64,000 nucleotides of DNA, taken from Streptomyces sp. MST-110588 (lineage in GTDB: Bacteria; Actinomycetota; Actinomycetes; Streptomycetales; Streptomycetaceae). A model generated the notes under the pieces. It saw only the letters and a list, made by a program, of their open reading frames with translations, was not told the origin of the DNA and made no database searches. The position numbers and the translations under genes are program-made. How positions within the stretch are numbered: the stretch's first letter is position 1; every line of letters begins with the position of its first letter. The DNA lies in assembly GCF_022695595.1 (NCBI RefSeq), contig NZ_CP074380.1, positions 5,333,501-5,397,500 of the forward strand. Direction: 5' to 3'. Of this stretch, positions 35,613-44,244 are shown piece after piece.

Positions 35613-36430
35613 GTGGCGTACGGCGCGGCCTGCCGCCACGAGAGACCCGGCTGGGCGCTGGGCATCGGCGCACGGTCGTCCAGGCCGACGAAGCGGGCGC
35701 CCTTGGAGCCGCAGACCTCCAGGCGGACGTCGTGGCCCGCGCCGTTGTAGCGGGTCGCGGTGACGGTGGCCAGGGTGTCGTCGTCGAACCGCAGCAGGGC
35801 CGCGCAGGTGTCCACGTCACCGGCCTCGGAGAAGTACGGCGCGCCGCGGTTGGCGCCCTGCGCGTACACGCCGACCACCTCACGACCGGTGAGCCAGCGC
35901 AGGATGTCGAAGTCGTGGATGCCGCAGTCGTGGAAGAGCCCGCCGGACGTCGCCAGGAAGGCGGCGGGCGGCGGCGTCCGGTCACTGGTGCAGGCGCGCA
36001 GGGTGTGCAGCCAGCCGAGTTCACCGCCGCGCAGGGCCGCGCGGGCGGCTCGGTACCCCTGGTCGAACCGGCGCTGGAAACCGATCTGTACGGGTACGGA
36101 GCCGGCCCGGACGCGCTCCACGACGCCGAGCGTGCCGGGCACGTCCAGCGCCACCGGCTTCTCGCAGAACACCGGCACACCGGCGTCCAGCGCCTGGTGG
36201 ATCAGTTCGGCGTGGGCGCTGGTCGCCGCGGTGATCACCACCCCGTCCGGACCGTCCGCGTACAGCCGTTCGGGCGTGCCGGCGGATTCGACGCCCAGCG
36301 TGTCCGCCAGGGCACCGGCACGCGCGGGGTCGGCGTCGGCGACCACGACCCGCCCGACGCCCGGCAGCGACTTCAGCGTCCCGGCGTGGAACGCCCCGAT
36401 GCGCCCCGTACCGATCAGACCGATCTTCAC
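35429..36430 (-). CDS. Gfo/Idh/MocA oxidoreductase, inositol 2-dehydrogenase-like
   Basis: A 333-aa NAD-dependent dehydrogenase. Rossmann motif GLIGTGRIGAFHAGTL at the N-terminus, catalytic Lys in FCEKPVALD (about residue 93), and the GLFHDCGIHDFDILRWLTG motif with the Asp/His pair used by myo-inositol dehydrogenases. It probably oxidises an inositol isomer or a related sugar. It is not in an operon with the main iol genes but lies within 6 kb of them. The 3' end overlaps the convergent DedA frame. Confidence 0.92.
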   Translation of the reverse strand: MKIGLIGTGRIGAFHAGTLKSLPGVGRVVVADADPARAGALADTLGVESAGTPERLYADGPDGVVITAATSAHAELIHQALDAGVPVFCEKPVALDVPGTLGVVERVRAGSVPVQIGFQRRFDQGYRAARAALRGGELGWLHTLRACTSDRTPPPAAFLATSGGLFHDCGIHDFDILRWLTGREVVGVYAQGANRGAPYFSEAGDVDTCAALLRFDDDTLATVTATRYNGAGHDVRLEVCGSKGARFVGLDDRAPMPSAQPGLSWRQAAPYATYMERFHDAYVAELTAFTEVAAGRAQSPCSPAEALEALYVAEACDRSRRTGEPVTIADVRG

Positions 36431-36490
36431 GCGCCGGCTCCTTCCGGTTCTCGGTCCGGGTTCCGGCCCGGCTTCCGGCCCCCTTATGCC

Positions 36491-37045
36491 TTATGGAACG
36501 TCTGGAACGGCGAAACCTGAGGTACTCCGGAAGTGGTGATCGTCCAGCGGAAGTTCGTCGAAGATCTCCGACTCCGCGTCGCCGGTCACCAGGACGGACA
36601 CCAGGAACTCCGTGCAGCTCATGCGGTGGTGCTCCCAATGGGGACCGCGCCCCTCCTTGACGAGCACCGTCCAGCTCCCGGGATCCTGCCGGGGACGCAC
36701 CAGCCAGTACAGATGCTCGCCGTCTTCCGTGAGGGCCCAGGCGATCACACGGCTGTCCTCCGCCGCGAGTTCGGCCGGCCGGGGCTCACCCAGCTCCCAC
36801 AGCCTGGAGATCGCCTCCATACGGCCCTCGTTCTCGGCCAGGAGATCGTAGTGTTCGAGTGAACTGCCGGGTTCCAGGACCCAGATGGCCTGGTCGAACC
36901 AGCCTCCGCCGTAGGTGTCGATCAGCTCTTTGTAATCCGCGGGAAGGCGGGTTCCCAGTCGGCTCTCCACCCGCCGCCAGTCGTGGGCCCGTGGAGCCGC
37001 CGGGGGCGGAAAGGCCCCGGTGAGCCGCTGAACAGGAGAAACCAC
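36491..37045 (-). CDS. SMI1/KNR4 (SUKH) family protein
   Basis: A 184-aa cytoplasmic protein. The GTG at 37045 follows GAGGAG with ideal spacing; a TTG at 37057 is also in frame but overlaps that site. The SUKH fold begins HDWRRVESRLGTRLPADYKELIDTYGGGWFD and continues with the conserved Trp/Gly-rich strands. SUKH proteins are often immunity proteins for contact-dependent or secreted toxins, but no toxin gene lies beside this one. Streptomyces carry many such orphans, so the role is uncertain. Confidence 0.88.
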   Translation of the reverse strand: MVSPVQRLTGAFPPPAAPRAHDWRRVESRLGTRLPADYKELIDTYGGGWFDQAIWVLEPGSSLEHYDLLAENEGRMEAISRLWELGEPRPAELAAEDSRVIAWALTEDGEHLYWLVRPRQDPGSWTVLVKEGRGPHWEHHRMSCTEFLVSVLVTGDAESEIFDELPLDDHHFRSTSGFAVPDVP

Positions 37046-37102
37046 GGTGCTCCTCAATCCCCTTCCCCGGTGTCGTTCCCGCCTCCTGCCGGGACCCCGC
37101 CG

Positions 37103-38065
37103 TCAGGTGCCGCCCGCCGCCCGCAGCTCCCGGTCGACCGCGCGCAGCAGCGTCAGCAGCATGCTGTTCAGGGGCGTGGCGATGCCGTGCCGCTCGGCCG
37201 CGCGGACCACCGCGCCCGTCAGGTACTCGTGCTCCATCGGGCGCCCGGCCATCCGGTCGTACAGCATCGAGGAGCCCCCGCCGGGCGGCACCAGGGTGTA
37301 GATCTCCAGCGTCCGCCGGACGTCCTCCTCGCCGATGTCCGCTCCCTCGGCCCGCGCGACCTCGGCGGCCTCGCGCAGCAGGTCCCGGGTGAGCCGGGCC
37401 ATGCCGGGGTCGGCGAAGATGCCCATGCGCTGCTGGAGGAGCGCGGTGAGCGGGTTGGCCGCGAGATTGGTGAACAGCTTGCGCCAGGCGGCCGTCGCGA
37501 AGTCCGCCTCCGGAACGACGTCGATGCCGCTGCCGGCGAGCAGCGCGGCGAAACGTTCGGCCAAGGGCCCCTGGGGTACGTGGAGTTCGCTGGCTATGTG
37601 ATGGACGATCCGGCCGGGCGCGGTGCGCTCCACGGACATGTAGACGATCGTGGGCAGGATTCCGGTGCCCTCGGGCACCAGGGGCGCTACGCGCTGCTCG
37701 TGGCCGAGGCCGTTCTGCAGTACGGCCACGACCGTCTCCGGCCCGCACAGCCGCTCCAGCCACCCGGCGGTGCCTGCCGTGTCCTGGGCCTTGGTGGTCA
37801 GCAGCACCCAGTCGGCCGGTCCGACCCGGTCCGGGGCGCTCGCCACGGTGACCGGCGCCTCGAAGACCGCGCCCTCGCTTTCGACCGTCAGGGTCTCCAG
37901 TGGCGTACGGACGCACAGGGTGACGTCGTGGCCGGCGCGGTGGACCAACGCCGCCGTGAAGCCGCCGATCGCCCCGCCGCCGATCACGGCGATGCGGCTG
38001 GGCGCGGCCGGAGCCGTCGGTATGGGCGACAGGGGCGGTACGGGTGGCGGGGGCGAGGGGGACAT
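37103..38065 (-). CDS. 2-dehydropantoate 2-reductase family (PanE/ApbA) protein
   Basis: A 320-aa NADPH-dependent ketoacid reductase. A Pro-rich N-terminal 20 residues precede the nucleotide motif IAVIGGGAIGGFTAAL. TTKAQDT and the C-terminal helical domain with AAWRKLFTNLAANPLTAL (catalytic Lys and conserved Asn) fit the family. PanE makes pantoate for coenzyme A, but actinobacteria often have several paralogues that reduce other 2-keto acids, so the substrate is open. It lies 57 bp upstream of the SUKH gene on the same strand. Confidence 0.88.
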   Translation of the reverse strand: MSPSPPPPVPPLSPIPTAPAAPSRIAVIGGGAIGGFTAALVHRAGHDVTLCVRTPLETLTVESEGAVFEAPVTVASAPDRVGPADWVLLTTKAQDTAGTAGWLERLCGPETVVAVLQNGLGHEQRVAPLVPEGTGILPTIVYMSVERTAPGRIVHHIASELHVPQGPLAERFAALLAGSGIDVVPEADFATAAWRKLFTNLAANPLTALLQQRMGIFADPGMARLTRDLLREAAEVARAEGADIGEEDVRRTLEIYTLVPPGGGSSMLYDRMAGRPMEHEYLTGAVVRAAERHGIATPLNSMLLTLLRAVDRELRAAGGT

Positions 38066-38178
38066 GCCTCGATCGTAGGCCCCGCGCGGCGCGGTGTGCC
38101 GGGGACGGCGGCGCGCGGGGCCCGCACGGTCCTCCCGTCAGCCGCGGTGCCGGTCCGGCCCCTGCGTACGGTTCCCGT

Positions 38179-38385
38179 TCAGCCCCTGTCCTCCCGTCGC
38201 CCGCCGTGGCCCGGTCTGCGGGCCACCCACAGACGGATGGTGTCGGCGAACCAGTAGGGCTTACCGCTCTCCACCAGGTCCGGGGTCGGCAGCAGACCGT
38301 GCTTGCGGTAGGAGCGCACGGTGTCCGGCTGCACCCGGATGTGTGCGGCGATCTCCTTGTACGACCAGAGCCTCCGGTCGGTCAT
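38179..38385 (-). CDS. Small helix-turn-helix (MerR/AlpA-like) DNA-binding protein
   Basis: A 68-aa protein with GGAGG upstream of its ATG. WSYKEIAAHIRVQPDTVRSYRKHGLLPTPD is a MerR/excisionase-type HTH followed by a short wing (FADTIRLWVARR). No effector domain. Proteins of this size act as excisionases, phage regulators or small chromosomal regulators. No integrase or att site is seen nearby, so a local regulator is more likely. Target unknown. Confidence 0.85.
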   Translation of the reverse strand: MTDRRLWSYKEIAAHIRVQPDTVRSYRKHGLLPTPDLVESGKPYWFADTIRLWVARRPGHGGRREDRG

Positions 38386-38713
38386 GTGTCTCGCACCTCC
38401 CTGTGCCGCGCGCAGCGGCGGCCCGGGATGAGCCGGCGGAGGTACTGCGTGCGGCCTGGCGATGAATCAGCCTGTGCCCGATGAACGACACGTTCCGCAA
38501 AGGGGGAGGGGCTGTTGATCCTCTGTGACCAAAGCCCCGCCCGACGGTGACAGACGTGACGGGCGGGCTACGGCTGTCATGGGCCGGAGATGGTGGGACA
38601 TCCGTTACGTACGACCGCCGACCGCCAGCCGCCGACCGCCAGCCGCCGGCCGTCGACCGCCGGCCGTCGGCCGCCTGGCGGATCCGGCCGCACAAAGAGC
38701 AGCCCCCACCAGG
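38386..38713. other. 328-bp gap with hairpin and GC-rich repeats
   Basis: Holds a terminator-like hairpin (38533-38569) and, at about 38618-38685, a low-complexity block of CCGCCGACCGCCAG and CCGCCGGCCGTCGAC units. No gene is believed. Confidence 0.55.
38533..38569 (-). terminator. Hairpin after the inositol dehydrogenase gene
   Basis: AGCCC and GCCCG (38533-38543, one bulged C) pair with CGGGC and GGGCT (38560-38569). It lies about 145 bp past the stop of the leftward iol genes and probably ends that transcript. Confidence 0.5.
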
Positions 38714-39742
38714 TCAGCGGTACAGCGCCGGCCGCTCGATCAGCTCGACCGCCACACGCTCGCCGGTGGCCTGAGCCCGTACGCCCGCCTCGCACACCGC
38801 CGCCGCCGCGTACCCGTCCCAGACGCCCGGCCCCCGGACCTCGCCGCGCCGGGCCGCGTCCACCCACCGCTGCACCTGCCGGTCGTACGCGTCCTCGAAG
38901 CGCTCCACGAAACCGGGCGTGATCTCCCCGCCCCAGCGCCCCGCGGCGTTCACGAACACCCCGTGGTCGTCCCCGATCCGGGCGGTGCCGTCCTCACAGA
39001 CCGCCTCGCAGCCGACCTGGTAGCCGAAGCCGCAGTTGAGGAACAGCTCCGTGTCCGCCAACTGCCCGGCCGCGGTCTCGAAGAGGACGAGCTGCGGGTC
39101 GCTCAGCCCCTCGGGCGCCCTGCCGGTGGCGACCGGCCGCAGCACCCGTACGGCCGTGATCTCCTCCTCCAGCAGCCAGCGCGTCACATCGATCTCGTGG
39201 ACGAGCGAGTCGTGGACCGTCATGGCGTCGGTGAAGCCGGGCGGGGTGGCGGCGTTGCGGTGCTTGTGGCGCAGCATCAGCGTACGTCCGTAAGCGCCCT
39301 GGGCCAGAAGGCTCTTGAGCCGGAGATAGTCGGCGTCGTACCGGCGCATGAAACCCACCTGCACCAGGCGCCGGCCCAGTCGCTGTTCGGCGGCCAGGAC
39401 CCGTAGCGCGGCGGCCGGGTCCGGTGTGAGCGGCTTCTCGCACAGGACGGGCAGGCCGTGGCCGAAGGCGGTCAGCAGCGCGGCCTCATGGGCCGGCCCC
39501 GGGGTGGCGATCAGTACGGCGTCGACGTCCGGGCGGGCCATGGCGGCGGCCGGGTCGGTGCAGGGCACACACCCCTCGATCCCGGCGGCGACGCCCTTGG
39601 CCCGGTCCGCGTCGATGTCGACGACCGCCGCCACCCGTGCGCCGCTGATGACGTCGTTGATACGGCGTACGTGGTCGGCGCCCATGCGGCCGGTGCCGAT
39701 GACGGCCACGCCGAGCACTGCCTGTCGCGCCTGCTGACTCAT
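38714..39742 (-). CDS. iolG: Gfo/Idh/MocA oxidoreductase, probable myo-inositol 2-dehydrogenase
   Basis: A 342-aa dehydrogenase. Rossmann motif [17 protein letters not shown], catalytic Lys in LCEKPLTPD (about residue 103), and the [17 protein letters not shown] motif that holds the Asp/His catalytic pair of IolG-type enzymes. It should oxidise myo-inositol to 2-keto-myo-inositol, the first step of the inositol pathway encoded around it. GAGGAG precedes the ATG. It follows the IolE-like gene by 100 bp on the same strand; that spacer is a CCTCG-type repeat. The window has three family members; this one has the best inositol context. Confidence 0.88.
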   Translation of the reverse strand: MSQQARQAVLGVAVIGTGRMGADHVRRINDVISGARVAAVVDIDADRAKGVAAGIEGCVPCTDPAAAMARPDVDAVLIATPGPAHEAALLTAFGHGLPVLCEKPLTPDPAAALRVLAAEQRLGRRLVQVGFMRRYDADYLRLKSLLAQGAYGRTLMLRHKHRNAATPPGFTDAMTVHDSLVHEIDVTRWLLEEEITAVRVLRPVATGRAPEGLSDPQLVLFETAAGQLADTELFLNCGFGYQVGCEAVCEDGTARIGDDHGVFVNAAGRWGGEITPGFVERFEDAYDRQVQRWVDAARRGEVRGPGVWDGYAAAAVCEAGVRAQATGERVAVELIERPALYR

Positions 39743-39774
39743 CTTCCGGTTCTCCTCGCCGTTCCTCGCCGTTC

Positions 39775-39825
39775 CTTGCTTGCCTCGCCTCGCCTCGCCT
39801 CGTCCCGCCTCGCCTTGCCGGCTTC
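39775..39825. repeat. CCTCG pentamer-type repeat between iolE-like and iolG genes
   Basis: Runs of GCCTCGCCTCGCCTCG and variants fill most of the 100-bp spacer between the two leftward iol genes. Low complexity, with no coding content. Confidence 0.7.
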
Positions 39826-39842
39826 TTGACCCGCGTGTCCGT

Positions 39843-40790
39843 TCAGGCGCCGCAGGAGCGCAGGAAACGGCGGGTGCGCTCGGCGATGGGGAAGGGCCGG
39901 TCGGGCGGGCAGGGGTACATGTCCTGCTCGACGATCGCGAACAGGTCGACGTCCAGCGCCTGCGCGGCCTCCAGTACGGGCGGCAGCGCCGGTACGCCCA
40001 GTGGCGGTTCGCACATCACTCCCTGCCGGACCGCCGGGCCGAACGGCGTGCCCTGCTCGCGGACGTCCGCGAGGACGGCCGGGTCGACCTGCTTGAGGTG
40101 CAGATAGCCGATCCGTTCGCCGTAGGTCTTGATGAGCTTGACGCTGTCGCCGCCGCAGTAGGCGTAGTGCCCGGTGTCCAGACACAGGCCGACCAGCCCG
40201 GGGTCCGTGCCGTCCAGGAAGCGCGCCACGTTCTCCTCGGTGTCGATGTGGGTGTCGGCGTGCGGATGGAGGACGATGCCGAGGCCGAACTCCTCCCGTA
40301 CCCGCCGGCCCAGCCGGTCCATGCCGCTGGTCAGGTGCCGCCACTGCTCGGCGGTCAGTTCGCGCGGCTCGATCTCCTCGGCGGTCTTGTCGTCCCGCCA
40401 GAAGGAGGGGATGACGACGAGGTGGCCCGCGCCCATCGCCTGCGTGAGTGTGGCGACCCGGGAGACGTGCGCCCATGTCGCGTCCCATACGCCGGGGCCG
40501 TGGTGCAGGGAGGTGAAGACGGTGCCGGCCGAGACCTTCAGGCCCCGGTGGGCGATCTCGCGGTGGAGCACGGCGGGGTCGGTGGGGAGATAGCCGTACG
40601 GGCCGAGTTCGATCCACTCGTACCCGGCCCGCGCGACCTCGTCCAGGAAGCGGCGCCAGGGGACCTGCCGCGGGTCGTCGGGGAACCACACCCCCCAGGA
40701 GTCGGGGGCCGATCCGACGCGGATGCGGTGCAGGACCGGCGGGGGCCCGGGGGCGGCCTGGGGGCTGGCGTCGGCGCGGGGTGCGGTCAT
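39843..40790 (-). CDS. IolE/IolH-like TIM-barrel protein, probable inosose dehydratase or isomerase
   Basis: A 315-aa xylose-isomerase-like barrel. APDSWGVWF near residue 28 and likely metal ligands in [36 protein letters not shown] and [10 protein letters not shown] are as in inosose dehydratases (IolE) and the related IolH. Inosose dehydratase converts 2-keto-myo-inositol to the trione used by IolD, so a dehydratase role would complete the pathway here. GGAGAG precedes the ATG. It is the first gene of the leftward iol transcript, facing iolC across a 276-bp control region. Confidence 0.85.
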   Translation of the reverse strand: MTAPRADASPQAAPGPPPVLHRIRVGSAPDSWGVWFPDDPRQVPWRRFLDEVARAGYEWIELGPYGYLPTDPAVLHREIAHRGLKVSAGTVFTSLHHGPGVWDATWAHVSRVATLTQAMGAGHLVVIPSFWRDDKTAEEIEPRELTAEQWRHLTSGMDRLGRRVREEFGLGIVLHPHADTHIDTEENVARFLDGTDPGLVGLCLDTGHYAYCGGDSVKLIKTYGERIGYLHLKQVDPAVLADVREQGTPFGPAVRQGVMCEPPLGVPALPPVLEAAQALDVDLFAIVEQDMYPCPPDRPFPIAERTRRFLRSCGA

Positions 40791-40889
40791 CGCTGCGGCT
40801 CTCCTTTCGCCGGTCGACGGTGACCGGGAAGGCGCTGAGGGGGTGGTGGGGCACAGCCTTCATGCCGCTGTGAAGAGTGTCAAGGTTTC

Positions 40890-40980
40890 GTCCTGACATA
40901 AGGACTTAAGGACTTTGTTGCTCAAAGGTCTCCGATTCCTTTCGTCTGCGCCTCCTTTGACGTCAGTATGTAAGGACAAA
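40890..40980. promoter_or_regulatory. Repeated AAGGAC motifs in the iol divergon
   Basis: GTCCT-N6-AGGAC is an inverted repeat (40890-40905). AAGGACTT occurs twice in tandem (40900-40915), and TAAGGACAAA recurs at 40971-40980. The region is AT-rich compared with its surroundings. Likely operators of an inositol-responsive regulator that is not encoded in the window. Confidence 0.6.
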
Positions 40981-40983
40981 GTG

Positions 40984-41012
40984 TTGACAGGGTGTGAGCT
41001 GCTTGGTTAGAC
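40984..41012 (+). promoter_or_regulatory. Promoter of the rightward iol operon
   Basis: TTGACA (40984-40989), a 17-bp spacer, then TTAGAC (41007-41012) fit a housekeeping sigma promoter. Transcription would start near 41020, about 45 nt before iolC. Confidence 0.7.
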
Positions 41013-41066
41013 CTGTGGTCGGCGCCTGCCGGCCTCGGCGTACTCGGGTGTACCGAAGGGGATCTC

Positions 41067-42097
41067 ATGACCGAGCCGTACGACCTGATCACCATGGGCC
41101 GCATCGGGGTGGACATCTATCCGCTCCAGACCGGCGTCCCGCTGGCGCGGGTCGAGACGTTCGGGAAGTTCCTCGGCGGCTCGGCGACCAATGTCGCGGT
41201 GGCCGCCGCCCGCCTCGGGCGCCGTACCGCCGTCATCAGCCGCACCGGCCGCGACCCCTTCGGCGACTACGTCCACCAGGCACTGCGCGAGTTCGGCGTG
41301 GACGACTGCTGGGTGACACCGGTCGAGCGACATCAGACGCCCGTCACCTTCTGCGAGATCTTCCCGCCGGACGACTTCCCGCTCTACTTCTACCGCCGCC
41401 CCAAGGCTCCCGACCTGGAGATCCACCCCGGCGAGGTCGACCTGGACGCCGTCCGGGCGGCCCGCGTCTTCTGGATGACCGGTACGGGCCTGTGCGAGGA
41501 ACCCAGCCGCACCGCTACCCTCGCCGCACTCGCCGCCCGTGCGAAGTCGGGCCCCACCGTCTTCGACCTCGACTGGCGCCCGATGTTCTGGGGCGGCCAG
41601 GGCGGTGCCTCGGGGGACGGCGGGGCCACCGGCGCCGCGGCGATGGCCGCGGCCCGCCCGTACTACGAGGCAGCGCTCGCCCATGCCACCGTCGCGGTCG
41701 GGAACGTGGACGAGGCGGAGGTCGCCACCGGCGTACGGGACCCTGAGGCGTGCGCCCGCGCGCTGCTGGACAGCGGTGTGGAACTCGCCGTCGTCAAACA
41801 GGGGCCCGAGGGCGTACTGGCCGTGCACCGCGACGGCCGGAGGGCCGAAGTACCGCCCATCCCCGTAGAGGTCGTCAACGGCCTGGGCGCCGGTGACGCC
41901 TTCGGGGTTCGCTGTGCCACGGGCTGCTGGCGGGCTGGGACCTGGAGACCGTGATGCGGTACGCCAACGCCGCCGGCGCCATCGTGGCCTCCCGACTGGC
42001 CTGCTCCTCCGCCATGCCGACCGCCGCCGAGGTCGAGGAGTTCCTCGCCGGCCGTACGGGCGTGCGGTCGGCGGCGCCGCGTGGTCCCGGACGCTGA
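41067..42097 (+). pseudogene. iolC: 5-dehydro-2-deoxygluconokinase (PfkB family), frameshifted near the active site
   Basis: PfkB-type kinase of the inositol pathway, with GKFLGGSATNVAVAAARLG near residue 33 and the C-terminal NGLGAGDAFG active-site motif. Directly after DAFG the frame slips: as written it ends at 41954 after about 295 aa, while the expected continuation (HGLLAGWDLETVMRYANAAGAIVASRL) runs in the next frame to 42097. One more G in the run at 41904-41907 restores 343 aa. The ATG follows AAGGGG. If the shift is real, the kinase loses its last helices and is probably inactive, and the pathway would be blocked at 5-dehydro-2-deoxygluconate. A base-calling error is at least as likely. 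Confidence 0.88.
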
Positions 42098-42259
42098 CCG
42101 CGGGCCCCGGCCGTGTCGGCGCCTGCCCCGGCCGTGTCGGCGTCGCCCTCGTACGCGTCGGTTCCGGCCCCCGTACGCACCGATGCGGGCCGCCGTCCGC
42201 GCCGGTTCCGGCCGCCGTACGCGTCGAGCCGAACCCCCACCAAGAAGGTGAGCCACACC

Positions 42260-43147
42260 TTGACCACTCGGATCTCCGGCCTCGCGACGCTCCGCGCCCG
42301 GCACCCCGAAGCCGTCGCCGAGGCCGCGGCGCGTCGTACCCGCCGCCCCTTCATAGGGGCCCGCGGCCGACTGATGATCATCGCCGCCGACCACCCGGCC
42401 CGCGGCATGCTCGCCGTCGGCGACCGGGCCCTGGCCATGGCCAACCGCGTCGACCTGCTGGAACGGCTGTGCCTGGCGCTCTCACGGCCCGGCGTGGACG
42501 GGGTGCTGGCCACCGCCGACCTCCTGGAGGACCTGCTCCTCCTCGGAGCCCTGGAGAACAAGGTCGTCGTGGGCTCCATGAACCGCGGCGGCATCGCCGG
42601 GGCCGCCTTCGAGATGGACGACCGCTTCACCGGCCACCGGCCCCAGGACATCGCCCGACTCCGCTTCGACGCGGGCAAACTGCTGCTGCGCATCGACTAC
42701 GGCGACCCCGGGTCGCTGGCCACGCTGGAGACCGCGGCCCGCACCATCGACGCGATGGCCGAACGGCAACTGCCCACCTTCGTCGAACCGTTCATCTTCC
42801 GCCGGACCGACGGCGAGGCGCGCAACGACCTGAGTGCCGAGGCCGTCACCCGGTCGGTCGCCATCGCCTCTGGCCTGGGCGGCACCTCCGCCTACACCTG
42901 GCTCAAACTGCCCGTCACCGACGACCCGGCCGACATGGCGGGGGTGTGCGAGACGTCCACGCTGCCGGTGGTGCTGCTCGGCGGCGCCGTCGGCAGCACC
43001 GTCCGGGACCAGGAGGCGGCGTACGAGAGGTGGCGTACGGCGCTGCGGCTGCCGACCGTACAAGGGCTGGTCGTCGGCCGCTCGCTGCTCTACCCGGTGG
43101 ACGGGGACGTCGCGGCGGCCGTGGACACCGCCGTCGGACTGCTGTGA
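42260..43147 (+). CDS. Cgl0159-type (beta/alpha)8-barrel protein of inositol operons (aldolase-like)
   Basis: A 295-aa DeoC/fructose-bisphosphate-aldolase-like barrel that follows iolC in corynebacterial and Streptomyces inositol clusters. RLMIIAADHPARGM, KVVVGSMNRGG, GKLLLRIDYGDPGS, FVEPFIF and PVVLLGGAVGS mark the strands; Lys or acid residues suited to Schiff-base chemistry cannot be fixed by eye. It may cleave 5-dehydro-2-deoxygluconate 6-phosphate (IolJ step). AAGGTGAG stands 7 nt before a TTG at 42260; a GTG at 42248 is the alternative start. The 160-bp spacer after iolC has repeats of CCGTGTCGGCG type. Confidence 0.82.
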   Translation: MTTRISGLATLRARHPEAVAEAAARRTRRPFIGARGRLMIIAADHPARGMLAVGDRALAMANRVDLLERLCLALSRPGVDGVLATADLLEDLLLLGALENKVVVGSMNRGGIAGAAFEMDDRFTGHRPQDIARLRFDAGKLLLRIDYGDPGSLATLETAARTIDAMAERQLPTFVEPFIFRRTDGEARNDLSAEAVTRSVAIASGLGGTSAYTWLKLPVTDDPADMAGVCETSTLPVVLLGGAVGSTVRDQEAAYERWRTALRLPTVQGLVVGRSLLYPVDGDVAAAVDTAVGLL

Positions 43148-43272
43148 CCGGCGGGGCAACCGGCGGGCAACTGGTGGGGCGACCGCCGGGCCGACCGCCG
43201 AGTCGACCGCCGGCGCGAGCCGTGAGAGCCGGATTCCGTCCACTGTCAGTGGCGAGGAGGAGACTTACCGTC

Positions 43273-44244
43273 ATGAACGCACAGCTCCCGTTCCACGTGC
43301 CGGCGGGGCGCGCGGCCGAAGGGCCGTACGCCCTGGTCATCGATCCCGAGAAGGCCGGCTGGCACTACTCCTGCCTCCGCGTCCTGGACCTGCCGCCCGG
43401 CGGCCGGCACTCCCTGGCCACCGGCGGCGCCGAGTGGATCGTGCTGCCGCTCTCCGGCGGCTGCACGGTCCGCACGGACGACGGCGCCGCCTTCGAACTG
43501 GCCGGCCGGGAGAGCGTGTTCAGCGGGGTCACGGACTTCGCGTACGTGCCGCGCGATGTGCGCGTACGGATCACCAGTGGCAGCGGCGGGCGGTTCGCGC
43601 TGGCCGGTGCCCGCTGCGAGCGCCGCCTTCCCGCGCGGTACGGCCCGGCGAGCGGGGTCCCCGTGGAACTGCGCGGTACGGGCACCTGCTCGCGCCAGGT
43701 CAACAACTTCGCCGCGGCCGGGGCCTTCGCGTGCGACCGGCTCATCGCGGTCGAGGTGCTCACCCCCGGCGGCAACTGGTCCTCCTACCCGCCGCACAAA
43801 CACGACGAGTGCCGCCCCGGCGAGGAATCCGAGCTGGAGGAGATCTACTACTTCGAGATCGCTCCCGCGCGGGGTGCGGAGCCAAGCGCGGAGCGAGGTA
43901 CGGAGCAAAGTACGGAGCGAGGTCCGGCGCGGAGCACGGAACGAGGTACGGAAGGGTTCGGCTACCAGCGCGTCTCCCCGTCCGGGCACGGCCGCGGCAC
44001 CGATGTGCTCGCCGAGGTCCGCGGCGGCGACGCCGTCCTGATTCCCGACGGCTGGCACGGCCCCTCCATTGCCGCCCCGGGCCACGACATGTACTACCTC
44101 AACGTGATGGCCGGCCCGGGCCCGGAACGGGAGTGGCTGATCCGCGACCACCCCGACCACGGCTGGATCCGCTCGACCTGGCCCGGCCAACCGGTCGACC
44201 CCCGCCTTCCTCTCTACCGAGCCCCCGCAGGAGACGCACGATGA
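43273..44244 (+). CDS. iolB: 5-deoxy-glucuronate isomerase
   Basis: Cupin-type isomerase (323 aa) that converts 5-deoxyglucuronate to 5-dehydro-2-deoxygluconate. Metal-binding residues are in SSYPPHKHDE and DGWHGPSIAAPGHDMYYLNVM. The family is usually near 270-300 aa; the extra length is an Arg/Glu/Thr/Ser-rich insert (about residues 203-228, ERGTEQSTERG-like) coded by degenerate repeats. It sits between EIYYFEI and GFGYQRV, a surface loop in the cupin. GGAGGAG lies 12 nt before the ATG. The stop overlaps the iolD start. Confidence 0.93.
   Translation: MNAQLPFHVPAGRAAEGPYALVIDPEKAGWHYSCLRVLDLPPGGRHSLATGGAEWIVLPLSGGCTVRTDDGAAFELAGRESVFSGVTDFAYVPRDVRVRITSGSGGRFALAGARCERRLPARYGPASGVPVELRGTGTCSRQVNNFAAAGAFACDRLIAVEVLTPGGNWSSYPPHKHDECRPGEESELEEIYYFEIAPARGAEPSAERGTEQSTERGPARSTERGTEGFGYQRVSPSGHGRGTDVLAEVRGGDAVLIPDGWHGPSIAAPGHDMYYLNVMAGPGPEREWLIRDHPDHGWIRSTWPGQPVDPRLPLYRAPAGDAR
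43876..43955 (+). repeat. Degenerate GGAGCGAGGTAC-type repeats inside iolB
   Basis: Five or six imperfect copies of units such as GCGGAGCGAGGTACGGAGC encode the unusual Glu/Arg/Thr/Ser loop of this IolB. Confidence 0.75.

Noticed and set aside
36491..37045. SUKH protein as part of a toxin-immunity module
   Set aside because: No polymorphic toxin, WXG100 or secretion gene is nearby, so I kept it as an orphan.
38618..38685. GC-rich repeats resembling a short CRISPR-like array
   Set aside because: Repeat units are short and overlapping, without regular spacers, and there are no cas genes in the window.
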